Positions 48,610 through 61,441 of a stretch of DNA of 64,000 bases are shown here, piece after piece. The position numbers were made by a program, and so were the translations under genes. This DNA is from Nymphaea colorata (taxonomy: Eukaryota; Streptophyta; Magnoliopsida; Nymphaeales; Nymphaeaceae), in contig NC_045149.1 in the NCBI RefSeq assembly GCF_008831285.2, positions 9,266,417 through 9,330,416 on the forward strand, written 5' to 3'. The notes under the pieces were generated by a model that did no database searches, was not told the origin of the DNA, and was given only the letters and a program-made list of their open reading frames with translations. The first letter of the stretch is position 1. Every line of letters begins with the position of its first letter.

Positions 48610-51600
48610 ACTTGAAGTTATTGAATTAATGCCCCCTTAGCCAAAATTTTTAGCTCCGCTAGTACTTGAAAGTAATGTCTAGATGAGTAAAACTCATGGA
48701 AATAGAACTGATGATTGAGCTCTCACCAGCCTGCCAACCCAACCAGCTATAATACGTCGGCCCTTTAATCATTAAATTGTGGCGTTCTCCAACCACTAAA
48801 ATTGGCATTTTGCTAAAATGCACCCGGTGTAAAAAAGGGCAGTCAGAGGTAAAACCCTGGAAAATTACCACTTCATCGTAAATAGCAAATGACTTTGGCA
48901 GTTTAGTGTAACTTGGTGCGGTTAATGAACTATGGTCCTCAGCTGCCTTTTCTCACCGTGTGAACAGGCGCTTGAATATTGAAGGGTTCTTCTCAAAAAG
49001 GAGAAGATTCCAATGAAACCTGAAAAGCAATGTAATCTTTGTAAGAGATCTCATTTAGATTGTGGAAAGTTGTGGAAAAAATTAAGCTACATTGAATATC
49101 TCACCATATATCTTTGAAGACTTTTCTTACTTCAAGAGAGAGAGTATAAAATGAGAATGCAAAATTTAGAGGCAAAAAGTCCCTCAAACCGCAAAAACAA
49201 ACTTAAAAAGCAAAATATACATAACAGCAGCATAATAAAACAAAATAAGAGAGATGAGGAGAGATTGGATAGACGCCCCGGCAAAGTCACCCAACAGCAA
49301 ACGAAAGACGGTGCCGCAGCCGGATAATAAAATGGACACCTCCTCCATAAGATGCGCCACAGAATCCGGCGATGATAAGGTGCTCCTCAAGACCCTGTTG
49401 TTGCACTTCATCCCAAATGCGCCACCAAAAAGATATGAGCAACAACCTCCATACAAGACGAGCATAGAGAAAAAGAAAAAGAGCAAAAAAAAATGGGGAG
49501 AAGATGGGATACATACTGGTTCATTTAAACTATATAAACACCAACTCTCAACCCCAATTCAACTCTTGATACCAACATTGGTAATAACACATATATGGGA
49601 ATCGAACAAAAGACACACCCATTACATGCATCCTGCTTAACCAGCTACTTCGAGCCTTTATGTTGCCCTGTTGAGAGGAGGGGTATTTTTGTTATTTTTG
49701 AAAAAGAATTAGACTTCAAAGGGTAACTTTTTTTTTTTCCATTTTGCTCTAGCTCTAAAAAGGACATAAAATTACACTTGCAAAACAAATGAAAAAGAGA
49801 CTTTTCAGGTTTAAAAGATTGCAAACCACATCTTGGAAAAGAAGCTCCCTTCCTCTTGCCAACATGGTCTAGGTCTGCATTGGCTGGACCCTACAGGTTT
49901 AGCTTCCGCATAAAGAGGTTTCCTCGGGTCCATGTGGGCAATTGCCCACACGTGGTTTCGGCCCTACTTCATCTAGGTCCATACTCCACGCAACGCGGCA
50001 TGGATACATAGAGCCCATGCTCTTTTTGGGCAAAAGAAAGAGACTTTCAAAATCATTCATAAATAATTGGTGCTTTCATGATTGCTTTAATTGGTGGTGT
50101 ACTACGGCATTTTACTTGCGACGGTAGAATACTTTTAACACTGAAGTCGCCTTCTACGTTTTTTGATACTTCCGAATAAATTTGATGAAAAACATATTAT
50201 TTTTTGGGACATATGATTGATCAGATTCTCTCTCCCGTGATAAGATTTGGCGAGGTTCAATGGGCCTAGCTAATAATTTCAGTCTCACAAACAAACACGC
50301 TAAAATGTGTATGTGTTGGCAACATGGCACATGGAAATCTGTCACACCAGAAATCTTTACTTTCCACCACACACACTTTTCATATTGTTTTTTTTCCTTT
50401 TAATGATGTCCGTTGGATATATCGACGGGATTTAGATTTATGGTCGAGTGCCTTAAATGTAAAAAATTTAGTCCAATGAAATTTTATTCAAAAGAAAATT
50501 TTCATAGTGGCAGCAGTATTTCATGTTCAATTCCAAAAATATGTCTCCTTAATTTGTCCTCCATGTATCAAAATCAGGTCCTTTAATTTTTAACCGTCTC
50601 AATCAGTTCGGTTTAGGATCCAAATGGGTCGAACATTGTATGAGTTTGATCATTTCGTGGTTGTCCTGAATCGGATTCCAGTGGCTCCACCAACATGTAT
50701 TTAACTCTCTCTAGGGATACAAGTGAGTCAGTTATCTCTTATTCAGAATTCATCAGATTTATGTCAAAAGAGGATTTGGATCCCGTTGCAAATCAGATTC
50801 AGATTCAGTATGCAATTTCCTAGCAGAACCTGAATCCAAGTTTGATACCCAACTGAGATCTGATAAGGATGTCATATTCTATCGCTCAAATGAGATTTTG
50901 GATCTGAGTTTGAGTTCGAGTCCGATTCTGATTACACAAGATCCAATCAAGTGGAAGATGGTAAAGGCTGGATCTAAGTGAAGAAGCTCCTAGATCCCAA
51001 CCATTTATTATACAAAAAAAAAAGCATATTGTTTGCTTTCAAAAGAAGTTTGAGAGTAAGAAAACCTTCCTTTTCACTTGTTTTGTGAAATTATCCAAGT
51101 GATTTGGATGGATTTACACATAAATTGAAGTCAAAATTCTGCTAGCTGCTCTTTAGTTTATTGCAAAATAAAAATGTGTGCAACCATTAATTGGATCTCT
51201 CAAGCTACAGTGTGAACAAGTGGCAGCAATCATTTCTGTGGATGAATTGATAATTGACAATTTGGGTGTGTTGGATTCTTCAAAGAGATAATGACTAACA
51301 GTTGGACTGACTTGACTCAAAGTTCAAAGGGGAATCAAATGCTTATTTTACTCATCCTTGCAGTATTAGTAAAGTTGTCCCTGATGGAAGACCCACTATA
51401 TATATATATATATATATATACTGCATTAAAATGATATGCATTGTAGGAGGATTTTAGTAGCATGGATCTTAAATTGACATCACTTGCAAAAAAAACCATG
51501 GATTTAAAGTCGGATAGTGGGCAGCCAGGAGGGGGGGAGGTGTCCAACCTTAAATCCGTGGATTTGAGATCCTGATGATCTCAAGATCTGAGATCTGTGA

Positions 51601-52788
51601 TGAAACAAACACACCCATAAGGTTTGAACTTGTTATATGAAAACCTAGTTTGCAAAATGTGATAATCGATATGCATTTCCCTTCTTTGGTTGCAAACTCT
51701 CATGATAAGAGCTTTCTGATTTCCTTGAAACCACTTTTAAGTTTTAAGGAACCTGACATACTTATGGTTGAAGAATACAGCACAAAAATGAAGAACCCTT
51801 CAACAGATGTTCACTCACACATAAAGAGGTACAAATTGAAAAATGTCCAAGAGATGGCTTTCGTTCGCACACACATGCACACACACACACACACATGAAG
51901 CACCACCATGACACACACCACACACACAAACACATGCACCATTTACCAGACTCCATTATCAGCTTGCACACACATACTATAGTCACAAATATCGTTTTCT
52001 GGTTTTAAAACAGCAGGACTTTCTCGGATTTAAAACAAGAAATTGCTTTTTTAGGAAAAAAATTCGGGAAAAAGGTAGATTTTGAAACAGTCAATCTTTT
52101 GGCACGAAAGAGAAAGGTAGCCAAAATCTTAAAATGGAATTCGAAAAAGTGAAAAAGAAAATCTGGTAATTAAAAAAATGTAAAATCCCTAAAAAACGCA
52201 AAAGAAAAAGAGGAAATTCATGTTTTTTTTGTTTTTGACGTTTTTTAAAGAGTTTTTTCTCTTTTTTTTCGGCTGACCTGTTTTTAACGTTTTTAAAGTA
52301 TTTATTTTCTTTTACAAACACGGTTTTGCTATGACACATACACAACAAACTTCTTCATAAGAACGTACAATCACATGCAGCATGAAAATTTTTGAGGCCA
52401 CCATCCATGTGAGTCATGCCCCACTCCTTTAGGTCTAAATTGACTGAACAGTATCAAATTAGATATTCAACTTAACCATAGCCTTTTTCCTTGGTTAAAA
52501 TCAGTCTCTCGCTCTCTTGTCAAACGAGTGAAATCAAACTTGTGGAAAAAGTTGTTTCTCTACCACATGGGACATCCCCCAGTGGCTGCCCACAATGCGG
52601 CAAATTAATTAAGTCTGAACAGAGTGTACTCTCTACGGGAAAGGAGGACTTCAAGGATTTTACTTGATCAAAAAAGCCTGCCACTATGCAGACATGTTTT
52701 TGAATTTTTAGAATGTGGACAGGAGGGTTTGGGGGGTTGTGTTTTCAACAGAAACCAGCCGAAAAAATAATGAATTTTGTCATTTACG
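47661..52788. other. Gene-free stretch with dispersed-repeat fragments
   Basis: No gene was recognised. Fragments with AGAGCCACATATGGGCATG and GGCAATTGACCAC near 48,270, an (AT)n run at about 48,577-48,605 and AGCTCCGCTAGT at 48,650 look like two ends of one repeat. Related phrases occur near 49,935 and 40,905. Around 50,580-50,950 are GATCCAAAT/GAGTTTGAG-rich words. CA-rich tracts lie at 51,868-51,940. Confidence 0.5.
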
Positions 52789-52796
52789 GGCCTCAT

Positions 52797-53272
52797 AAAG
52801 GTGTATAACAAGTTAAGCCAATTCGGGTTCGAATTGAACTCGCTCGCGTAAGTTCGATTTGAGCTCGACTCCTTTGAAAAATGAGTCGAGGTTGAGGTTG
52901 AGTTAAAACTCGAGTTATAAGCGAGTTGAGTTCAAGCTATACAAGCTTGGCTCATTGAAACTCGACTTGGCTCGTGTCTTCCCTGTTTGTCAATCTTTAG
53001 GGGCATGTTGGTAGACGAATTGTAACACTTTTTTTGTGGTTTTCATTTCCACGTAAAGAAAATAATATATATAAATAATGCGACACAAGTTTAAATGAGT
53101 CAAGCTCAAGCTTGGACTCAGTTGATTAGTGACCGATCACCTCACAAAACTCAACTAGAGCTCGAGCCGAACAACATATGACCCGAGTCAAGGTCAAGTT
53201 CCGAGCAATATATGACTTGATCCCAGCTCGACATGCTGAGCTCGAGCTCGGCTCCATTGTTATACATACCTA
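52797..53272. mobile_element. 476-bp non-autonomous hAT element, relative of 41,618 copy
   Basis: It is flanked by the 8-bp duplication GGCCTCAT (52789-52796 and 53273-53280). The inverted ends share TGTATAACAA. The interior has the same GAGCTCGAG/AACTCGAG words as the element at 41,618-42,109 but is more diverged, and the outermost bases are damaged on the left. Confidence 0.8.
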
Positions 53273-53687
53273 GGCCTCATTGTGTACCTTTCCATATGAT
53301 GCACCAAGTTGATCCATCCTATCTATCATGTCCAAGTAAGTACCTCCAAACATAACTTAGATCATGGATATCAAGTACGCGTAGATCTTTTTTCACAGTA
53401 ACTGCGCTGTATATTTCCTGCAAGGGCCCAGCAGCCAGCAGGCATGCTCATCATTTAGACACTTGGGTCCATAACATTTTTCAGCATTTCCTGTTCAAGG
53501 AAACTCACTTTTATACTTGGAAACTTGTCTGATTGATTCCACCATTATTAAATCTTCACACACCCAACATACTTCTTGTGTGATACTGTTTCTTCTATGT
53601 GCATGTATCTAGTACTTCTGTTTAGACATGCTTTTGTCGGGTGAGCTGGAGGTTAACAACTCATTACTCAGAAAAGGGACTTGCAAA

Positions 53688-53711
53688 CCCCCCCCCCCCC
53701 CCCCCCCCCCC
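53688..53711. repeat. Poly-C tract, 24 bases
   Basis: An uninterrupted run of 24 C, the longest homopolymer noticed in the window. A shorter C run lies near 2,731-2,743. Confidence 0.93.
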
Positions 53712-54981
53712 AATTACTCTTGCCTTTATGATCTTCGGCTGCTTAGGAACTTGGGCGGGGTATAGTACACCTGTTAAAGAATGTCGTGATCCCACCGTTT
53801 ACAGTTCAATGGGAGTAGCACCTATGATAATCGAACCAAAAATGTGTCTTCAATGCACTGCATGGCCGACCAGCTATGCTATGTACCTTTAGGCACATTA
53901 AAACTTGGTTTAATGCATTTTCATTTCGCTTTAGGTAGGCATATATTTAGCCAATGAACGAGAAGAAGATTATGACTTTTAGATTAATTATATTTATAAG
54001 CAATATCTTCCCTTACAAACATTTCTTTTGCTTATATTTGTATCTTGAAATTTTAAAGAGCATTTCCATTGGCTTGTTGCTGGCATTTTACAAGATGTAA
54101 GGATTTCTGGTAATCTAACACAATTATATGTTCTCAACTAAGACCAATCTCTTCATGCTATGAATTAGTTGATCAGGGGGTTCTATGGTTGAAATGGACT
54201 GTTGATCTACTTAGGAAGTTCCAACTAAGGCCGCGTTTGAGTGACACCCTTAAACCAGGTTTCAGAGCCAAAAACCTCATTTTGGCTCTGAAACCCGGTT
54301 ACAGGTGCGTTTGGCAGACAACCAAAAACCTAGTTCAAACTAGGTTCTGCAAAACCTTCCCTTCCCTACCTTTTTCAGACGAAAACGAGGTTTTCAGTGA
54401 GCAGCAACCTCTGGTGGTGGTGTTCTGTCCAACAGCATGGGGCAGATTCGCAAGCTCCATGAATGGAATGTTGTGACTTGTTTAAGAATGGATTTGATTC
54501 TCATTTGCAGGTCTGTGAATCAATCTCTGCTATTTATACTGATGAAAGAAGCATTGTAAAGGCATTGCGAGGGATTGAAGCATAAGCGAAGGGGCATTTG
54601 TTTGTTGTTGTAGGTAATCCCCCTTTTCATTTCAATCCCATGTTCTGTTATAGATAGGAATGTCGTTCCAGAGCGAGGGCATTTACTCTTGTTAGCCTTG
54701 CCTCTTGAATGGTTGGTATGTCCGTGATGTTCTTGTCAGCCTTTTTTTTTTGTTGTTTTCTTTCCCTATTTTTTCCCTCTATTTTTTTTTTCATTCTGCT
54801 CTCTGATTGTTAGATGGACTAATGTGGTGATTGTTGTTTGTTTGCAATTATGCATCTTCAACTGTTGTAATTTACCTTCTCCAATCTCATGGCTATGTTT
54901 TTTTTTCTTGCCTACATGCACAATGTGTCGAACTTCTTATGCGGAATGAAGGTTCGAAAACTTGTAAATTTAGGCTGAAGC

Positions 54982-55091
54982 TTTCTGTGGTATCATGTCA
55001 TATCACCCATGGAACAATTCACATGATAAAACTACTTTTCTGTGGTATCATGTCATATCACCCATGGAACAATTCACATGATAAAACTACT
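54982..55091. repeat. 55-bp tandem duplication
   Basis: Two head-to-tail copies starting at 54982 and 55037, identical as far as I can see, containing ATCATGTCATATCACCCATG. The lack of divergence suggests recent origin. Confidence 0.94.
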
Positions 55092-55584
55092 GCCACCAAA
55101 GTAACTGTATTTTATAGGGCAATGCTATCTTAGTAACAAACAGTTTGAAAAGAAGACCAAGTAAGGTGGAAGCCTTGCATCAATTAATTATTGGACTTGG
55201 TTGTGACATAGTAGTTTCTTCTAGGCAAGCACAACAAATGCAATGCTTGTGTGTGTAGGGCACACAATTTCCTAGTGTCAAGTATTGATATAGAGTTTGT
55301 TGTTTATTAAATGTCAGACAAGGGTCTAAAACACTTGGTTAAAGAAGAAAGAAACAAAAAGAAAAACTGGAAAAATATTTATGCAGATTTGTGCTTCCTG
55401 CTTAGATTTGTGCTTCCTGCTTTGTAGTCCAACAATGACCATCCATTTGTCTCTCTTTATTTAGGGCATGAAATACCCATAATGTTACTTCACAGTGAAA
55501 TGGATAACCGTTCTAATGATTAACCATGTCCCAACTAATATGAATGAGGTTTGAATGCTTGAAAATTTACGCAAAAGCTTTTTG

Positions 55585-55665
55585 GGTGACCAAAGCATCT
55601 TGTAGATGGTGTCTACATGGCAACCTTCATCGGTGACCAAAGCATCTTGTAGATAATGTCTACCA
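55585..55665. repeat. 47-bp partial tandem duplication
   Basis: GTGACCAAAGCATCTTGTAG occurs at 55,586 and again 47 bp later. Each copy is followed by a GTCTAC motif. Confidence 0.85.
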
Positions 55666-56131
55666 GTAAATCTTCAGACATGTTTCTAAGAAGTACATTA
55701 AGGTGTTGATTGGTATTATCATGATTTCTTCGACAAACTGAACTGGCTGCCATGACATATTGGCATGTATACAAGTGAAATTTTCTGAAGAATCTCTTTC
55801 TTTTTTACTTCATAGTTATTCATTAGATGTCACTTATGTATGAGAAAATGAAAATTGGTGATATAGCCCCAAGTAAAACATTAGTTGTTTTTGAAGTCTT
55901 CTATGTCTTCTTTGGTATTACCATATAACCAAGCAGGGCATTGCACATTGAGGAAAGAGTGAGAACAACAAATTATTTTGATTTGTTTATTGCAATTAGC
56001 AGAGACAAACCTTACTCATCAATTTGTTTTCTTGAAATAGCATATTGTTGTGATACATTTGCAGTTGTTTCAATCTTTACATGTCAAATTACTACATTTT
56101 GAAATGCCTCACCAGCTGCCAGAGTTGATAA

Positions 56132-56334
56132 TGTTGCGTGCAGCCAAGGGAGAGAGAGAGAGAGAGAGAGAACTTTTTTGTATGCACTAATCTACCCTAA
56201 TCTCACGTTAAATGAGAATAGGATAAAAAAACAAATTACAAAAGAAGTCCACAACTATAACACTTATTTGTAAAAAGCTTTTCCTATACTTTTAAATATT
56301 AAAAAACACCATATAACACAAATATTATTCAACA
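56132..56334 (-). repeat. 3' LTR of the copia element
   Basis: 203 bp, TG...CA ends. It contains a GA dinucleotide run shorter than that of the partner LTR and ends next to the polypurine tract. Confidence 0.95.
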
Positions 56335-59300
56335 CTCCCTCTCAAGTTGAAGCATAGATGTTAATCATGCTCAACTTGTCACAACACCTATAAAATTTTG
56401 CAATAGGCAAGACTTTAGTGAAGATATCGACGGCTTGATCTTCAAAAGCTACATGTATTATGGAGATGATTCTCTCTTGAACCATATCATGAATATAATG
56501 ACAATCTACTTCGATGTGCTTTGTCCTCTCATGAAATACTGGATTATTGGCAATGTAGGTGCAGCCTTGTTATCACAAAACATCTTCATAGGTATAGAAA
56601 TAAAAATACCAAGACTCTCAAGTAAGGATCTAGACCATATTATTTCGGCAGCTGTTTGAGCCATAACACGATATTCAGACTCCGCACTGGACCTAGAAAC
56701 AACATTTTGTTTCTTACTTCTCCAAGAGATGAGATTTTCTCCCACAAACACGCAAAACCCTGTGATGGACTTCCTATCATCAACTGAGCCTGCATAATCT
56801 GCATCGCTATAAGCTTTGACATCAAGAGATGTACCCTTTTTAAAGAAAAGGCCTTCGCGAGGGGAGGACTTCAAATACTTGACAATCAACATAACTGCAT
56901 CCCAATGTGATTTTCTTAGTTTTTCCATGAATTGGCTTAATTTTTTCACAGCAAAACTAATATATGTCCGAGTTACTGTCACATAGAGAAGCTTACCAAT
57001 CAACGATCTGTAGGAGTGATAAGCTATCTCTTCAGAGTCATCATCATATAGATGTATCCGTGGGTTCATAGGAAGAGTTGCAGGTTTAGCTTCCAACATC
57101 CCTATGTCATGTAACAGATCAAGAACATACTTCCTTTGTGATAACACCACTCCTTCCTTACTATGAGCAACTTCAATGCCAAGGAAGTATCATAGCTGGC
57201 CAAGATCTTTGGTAAGAAAGCGTTGTTGTAGAAATTTCTTTGTATGAGCTACCTCCTGCTCACATTCACCTGTCAAAACAATATCATCAACATACACCAC
57301 TAACACAACTGTACCTCTAGATCCTTTCTTGATGAATAACGAATGATCCAGCTGAGATATCTTAAAGCCACATTTTAACACAACTTATGAGAATTTGTGA
57401 AATTAAGTGCGATGACTTTGTTTCAAGCCATATATATCCTTTTTCAACCTGCACACCTTACCACACTTCCCCTGACATTCAAAGCCAGGAGACTGCTGCA
57501 TACACACGATCTCATCAAGATCCCCATACAAGAAGACATTGTTGACATCCAGCTGATATAAGGTCCAATCATAATGTACTGCAACAGATACAATAAGAAG
57601 TATAGTGCCCATCCTAGCCACATGAGAAAAAGTTTCAAAGAAATCCACCCTATATGTTTAGGTAAAACCTTTTGCTACAAAACAAGCTTTGTAGCGCTCC
57701 ATTGAGCCATCAGACAGGTACTTGATGGTAAATACTCATTTGGAGCCCACAACGTCACAACCAGATGGAGGATCAACCAATTCTCACGTTTCCCTTTGCA
57801 TTAGAGTCTCCATCTCATCCTGCATAACCTGTAGCCGCCTAGGATAAAGTAATGCCAGTTGGTGATTAGAGGGAATAGAAGTTACTGATAAAGCTAGCAC
57901 AAACTACTGTAGGCTCCCACCAATACCGGTAGTAGAAACAAACTGAGATATAGGATGAAGAGTACACTGTCTTTTGCCTTTGTGTAAGGCAATCGGTAAA
58001 TCCAAAGATATTTCAAAAGCATCCTGGGCAGGAGGAGTAGTGACATCAGAGATACTTACATCTTGAGAAGCAACTTGGTGGACAGTCCTGAGCAAAAACG
58101 TGTCGGCGGGTGTATACCAGTGGGGGATCATGAAATCTACTGACACTGGGAGAATGAATCATAAGGAATGAACTGCAGGGGAACCGCTGGGATAGGTAAA
58201 GGAATAGACAACACCATGTTGATAGTGATGGAGTAGAGTGGAAATAAGGACGTGAGTCAAAGAATGTAACATCTGCACTGATATACTGTTTATGAGTGTG
58301 AGAGTCAAAATAGATATGACCTTTTAGTGTTTTGGATAACCAATGAAAATATATTTAATTGATTGTGCACCTAGTTTGTCTTTATTAGGACAAAAAATGT
58401 AAACGAAGCAAGTACACCCAAAGACTTTGGGTGGAAAGGAAAACATGTGTCTATCTGGATAGAGAACTTGAATGGAAATTTGATTGCCAATAGACGAAGA
58501 TAGAAGACGGTTAATTAGGTAACATGCAGTGAGCATGACATCACCCAAAAATTGGGCCGGAACACAACTATGTATCATGAGAGTACAAGCCATGTCAAGT
58601 AGCTGACGATGTTTACGTTCGACAATACCATTTTGTTGAGAAGTGTGTGGGCAAGTGAATTGAGGACATAGTTCATATTTGGTGTAAAACTATAACAAGG
58701 TATTGGATTTGAACTCACAAACATTATCAGTGCGAATGTTTTGACAATGGAACCAAACTAAGTCTTTATTTCAATAGTGAAAATTTGAAGAATACAGACA
58801 ATTTCAAACCTCTAAGACAAAAAACTGCATGACTGGACGAACTACTGTTGAAAGGAAAACTATTTCTAGTGTGTTTGACCAATTGACAGGCCTCACACTG
58901 GAATGACTCAAACATAGAAATATTAGGGAGAACACAACAAAGCATGGATAATGAAGGATGACCTAGTCGAAGATGCCACTGATATGAGGTAGGCTTAGAT
59001 AGAGACATAGATGTCATGCCCTCCATTGGTTCCAATAGTAGGTAAACTCCGTGCTCATGGCCACCACCAATCGTCCTCCCATTTTGCAAGTTCTGAAAAA
59101 CACATGAACCAAGATCAAAGATGGCTCTACAATGCAAATCTTTCGTCAACTGAGTAACAGATAAAAGGTTAGCAGGAAACTCTAGAGCATATAAAACATA
59201 AAAAAGAAGGATAGAACTAAAAAGTTTAACATCTCCAATTTCCATGATAGGAGAAAGCTTTCCATTGGCAAGCCTAACATGTTGAGGCTATGAAAAATGA

Positions 59301-60479
59301 TGCAATGAAGTAAATACGTGAGGTTGACTGCAAAAGTATTTCGAAGCCTCAGAATCAATAATCCACATAGTACCTAGTTCATGGGAAGTACTACCAACAA
59401 ATAAAGAGGAATCCACCATGATTGAGGAGGCAGCTGTAGACATCGTGGTAGGAAGAGATCACTGAGCCATAAGCTGATCATACTCTGCCTTACTCATAGT
59501 CACTGTGGAGTTCTCAGAATTCATTGAGGAAGGAGTCTCTCCAAGTGGTGTAGCAGCTCGGGCAGACCCTACAGAAATATGAGAAGAGAAGGTCCCACTG
59601 TCCCTTGAAGTACTAGATCTCCTACCATGAGAAGTAGAAGCTGGTCTAACATGTTTGTCCCAACATCTATCTTCCAAATGTCTCAATTTTCCACAGAATA
59701 TACATTGAAATCTTCCTCTGCCCCCTACACCACGACCTGAGCCTCTTCCCCTAGTGGCTTGTCCACGCCCTCCAGTCACAACTAAGGCTGCAGAAGGAGA
59801 CTCACTCTGGGGCTGAGAGAGAGATACAACCAATCTACTGAGTCTATTATATGCTTCAGCAAGATCTGAGATTTTTTCTCCAATAAGCAACTGAAATTTT
59901 GCTACCTCATACTTACGGGACAAACCAGCCAAGAACTTAGCCACCATAATCTGCTCAAAATGCGTCTTGTAACATGTCTGACATGGAGGTCGAAGAGCCT
60001 TCAATCATTCATACGCAGCTTTAACTTAAGCAAAGTATTGAGATAGTTCCAATTCACCTTGCTGCAGTTTGAGTAACTCTTCCTCAACTTGTAAAATTTT
60101 TGAGACATTATTGTCATGAGAATAAGTTTGTCTCAAGAACATCCACATATGTTGGGCAGTAGTATAGTAGGCAAGAGTAGGAGCTATATCCGTCTGCATA
60201 TTGTTCATGATCCAAGACATAACAATACTATTATCTTCTTTTCATGTGGTATATTTCTCAGTTTTAACACTCGGTTCATCTTTTTCAATGATGTGATCTT
60301 TCTGATGTCCTACTACAGACATTGTAAACATCCATGATCAGATTTCATAGTTGTGACCATCTAATTTCACATTAGAACCATAGAAGAAAGGATTCCCAAC
60401 CACTTTGTATTAAATATGAGACTCAATCTGTCTCCCATATTAGACTGTTGTCCAAGGTTCATTGTAACACCCACAAAAA

Positions 60480-60645
60480 AACAGACAACACAAATATATG
60501 TAGCAGGGCAGAACTAGTATATGCAGCAGAAAGATACTAGGCCTTACGCAGACAACACTAATATATGTAGCAGGAAGAGACTATAACGTATGCAGATTCC
60601 AGCACTAGTATATGCAGCAGGAAGAGACTATAACATACGTAGATG
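60480..60645. repeat. Imperfect short repeats in the copia 5' leader
   Basis: ATATATGTAGCAGG / TATATGCAGCAG-type units recur four times with spacers containing AAGAGACTATAAC, between the gag region and the 5' LTR. Non-coding leader sequence of the element. Confidence 0.7.
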
Positions 60646-61208
60646 ATGATGAGTTTTCTGCGATAAAAAAAAATAGACCCTTTATAACATCTAGGGCACA
60701 TCCACGACTGATAGAAAACTAGGGCAGATCAATGGCTAACAGAAAACTGGTCATTAAACATAACTTTCCCCCTCAATTAATTCACAACAAATTTATCACC
60801 TTACATCCCCATTCACAACAGATTGAAAAAAAATGCCAGATTTCAACAAGCAATGACCAGCGACAACGAAGAAACATTCTGCGACTTGAAGGAAACACGT
60901 GACATCCATCAAACACAAGGAGACACCAACAGACTTCCATTCAACAAGCAGTGACCAGGGACAATGAAGAAATCTTCACGTGAGGGAGACACCTACGACT
61001 TCCATCTAGGTTGAAGAACATTTAACAAATCTTCATCCACGTCCACTTCAACAAGGCATCGATCTAGGGTTTTTAATCTTTTGCTTGAGAAAACCCTAGA
61101 TCAAGACCGTCTTGCCCTCAAAACTCTCCACGAGAACAAAAGAAGAGGAAGAGGATGAACACTGTGAGAAAAGTATGATGACGAGAGATAGGTTTCAGTC
61201 CCAATAAA

Positions 61209-61226
61209 GGTTGGGCTCTGATACCA
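61209..61226 (-). other. Primer-binding site of the copia element
   Basis: Reading on the minus strand directly after the 5' LTR: TGGTATCAGAGC, complementary to the 3' end of initiator tRNA-Met, the usual primer of plant copia elements. Confidence 0.9.
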
Positions 61227-61441
61227 TGTTGCGTGCAGCCAAGGGAGTGAAGAGAAGAGAACGAGAGAGAGAGAGAGAACTTTTTCGTATGTACTAATAT
61301 GCCCTAATCTCACCTTAAATGAGAATAGGGTAAAAAAACAAATTACAAAAGAAGTCCACAACTAGAACACTTATTTGTAAAGAGCTGTTCCCAAACTCTT
61401 AAATATTCAAAAACACCACCTAACACAAATATTATTCAACA
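61227..61441 (-). repeat. 5' LTR of the copia element
   Basis: 215 bp. It differs from the 3' LTR by about 15 substitutions and a longer, interrupted GA run. Confidence 0.95.

Larger units (their letters stand above)
53281..56104. other. Stretch before the AGO-like pseudogene, no gene recognised
   Basis: It contains a 24-base poly-C tract and a small hairpin near 54,249-54,301 (arms AACCAGGTTTCAGAGCCAAAA). GCGTTTG words at both sides of the hairpin are typical of MITE ends. Two tandem duplications lie near 55.0 and 55.6 kb. It might hide N-terminal or PAZ exons of the ARGONAUTE pseudogene, but I could not match any. Confidence 0.5.
56132..61441 (-). mobile_element. Ty1/copia LTR retrotransposon, structurally complete but decayed
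   Basis: LTRs at 61227-61441 (5') and 56132-56334 (3') begin TGTTG and end CAACA. A perfect 5-bp target duplication, GATAA, flanks them (56127-56131 and 61442-61446). The primer-binding site TGGTATCAGAGC next to the 5' LTR matches initiator tRNA-Met. A purine tract (TTGAGAGGGAG) abuts the 3' LTR. On the minus strand, domains run in copia order: gag with a CX2CX4HX4C zinc knuckle (near 59,690), protease, GAG-pre-integrase HLRLGHPS (near 58,950), integrase, reverse transcriptase with LVVYVDD (near 57,280), and RNase H (57,150-56,400). Several in-frame stops split the polyprotein, and the protease DSG motif reads DSE, so it cannot act alone. About 15 substitutions between the LTRs, counted by eye, suggest a fairly old insertion. 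Confidence 0.95.

Noticed and set aside
51263-51617. Possible MITE with GGGTGTGTTGG / GGGTGTGTTTG ends
   Set aside because: The terminal match is short and the flanking bases show no target duplication.
56506-60220. Separate minus-strand genes (gag, integrase, RT, RNase H frames)
   Set aside because: They are fragments of one decayed copia polyprotein, in order between two LTRs.
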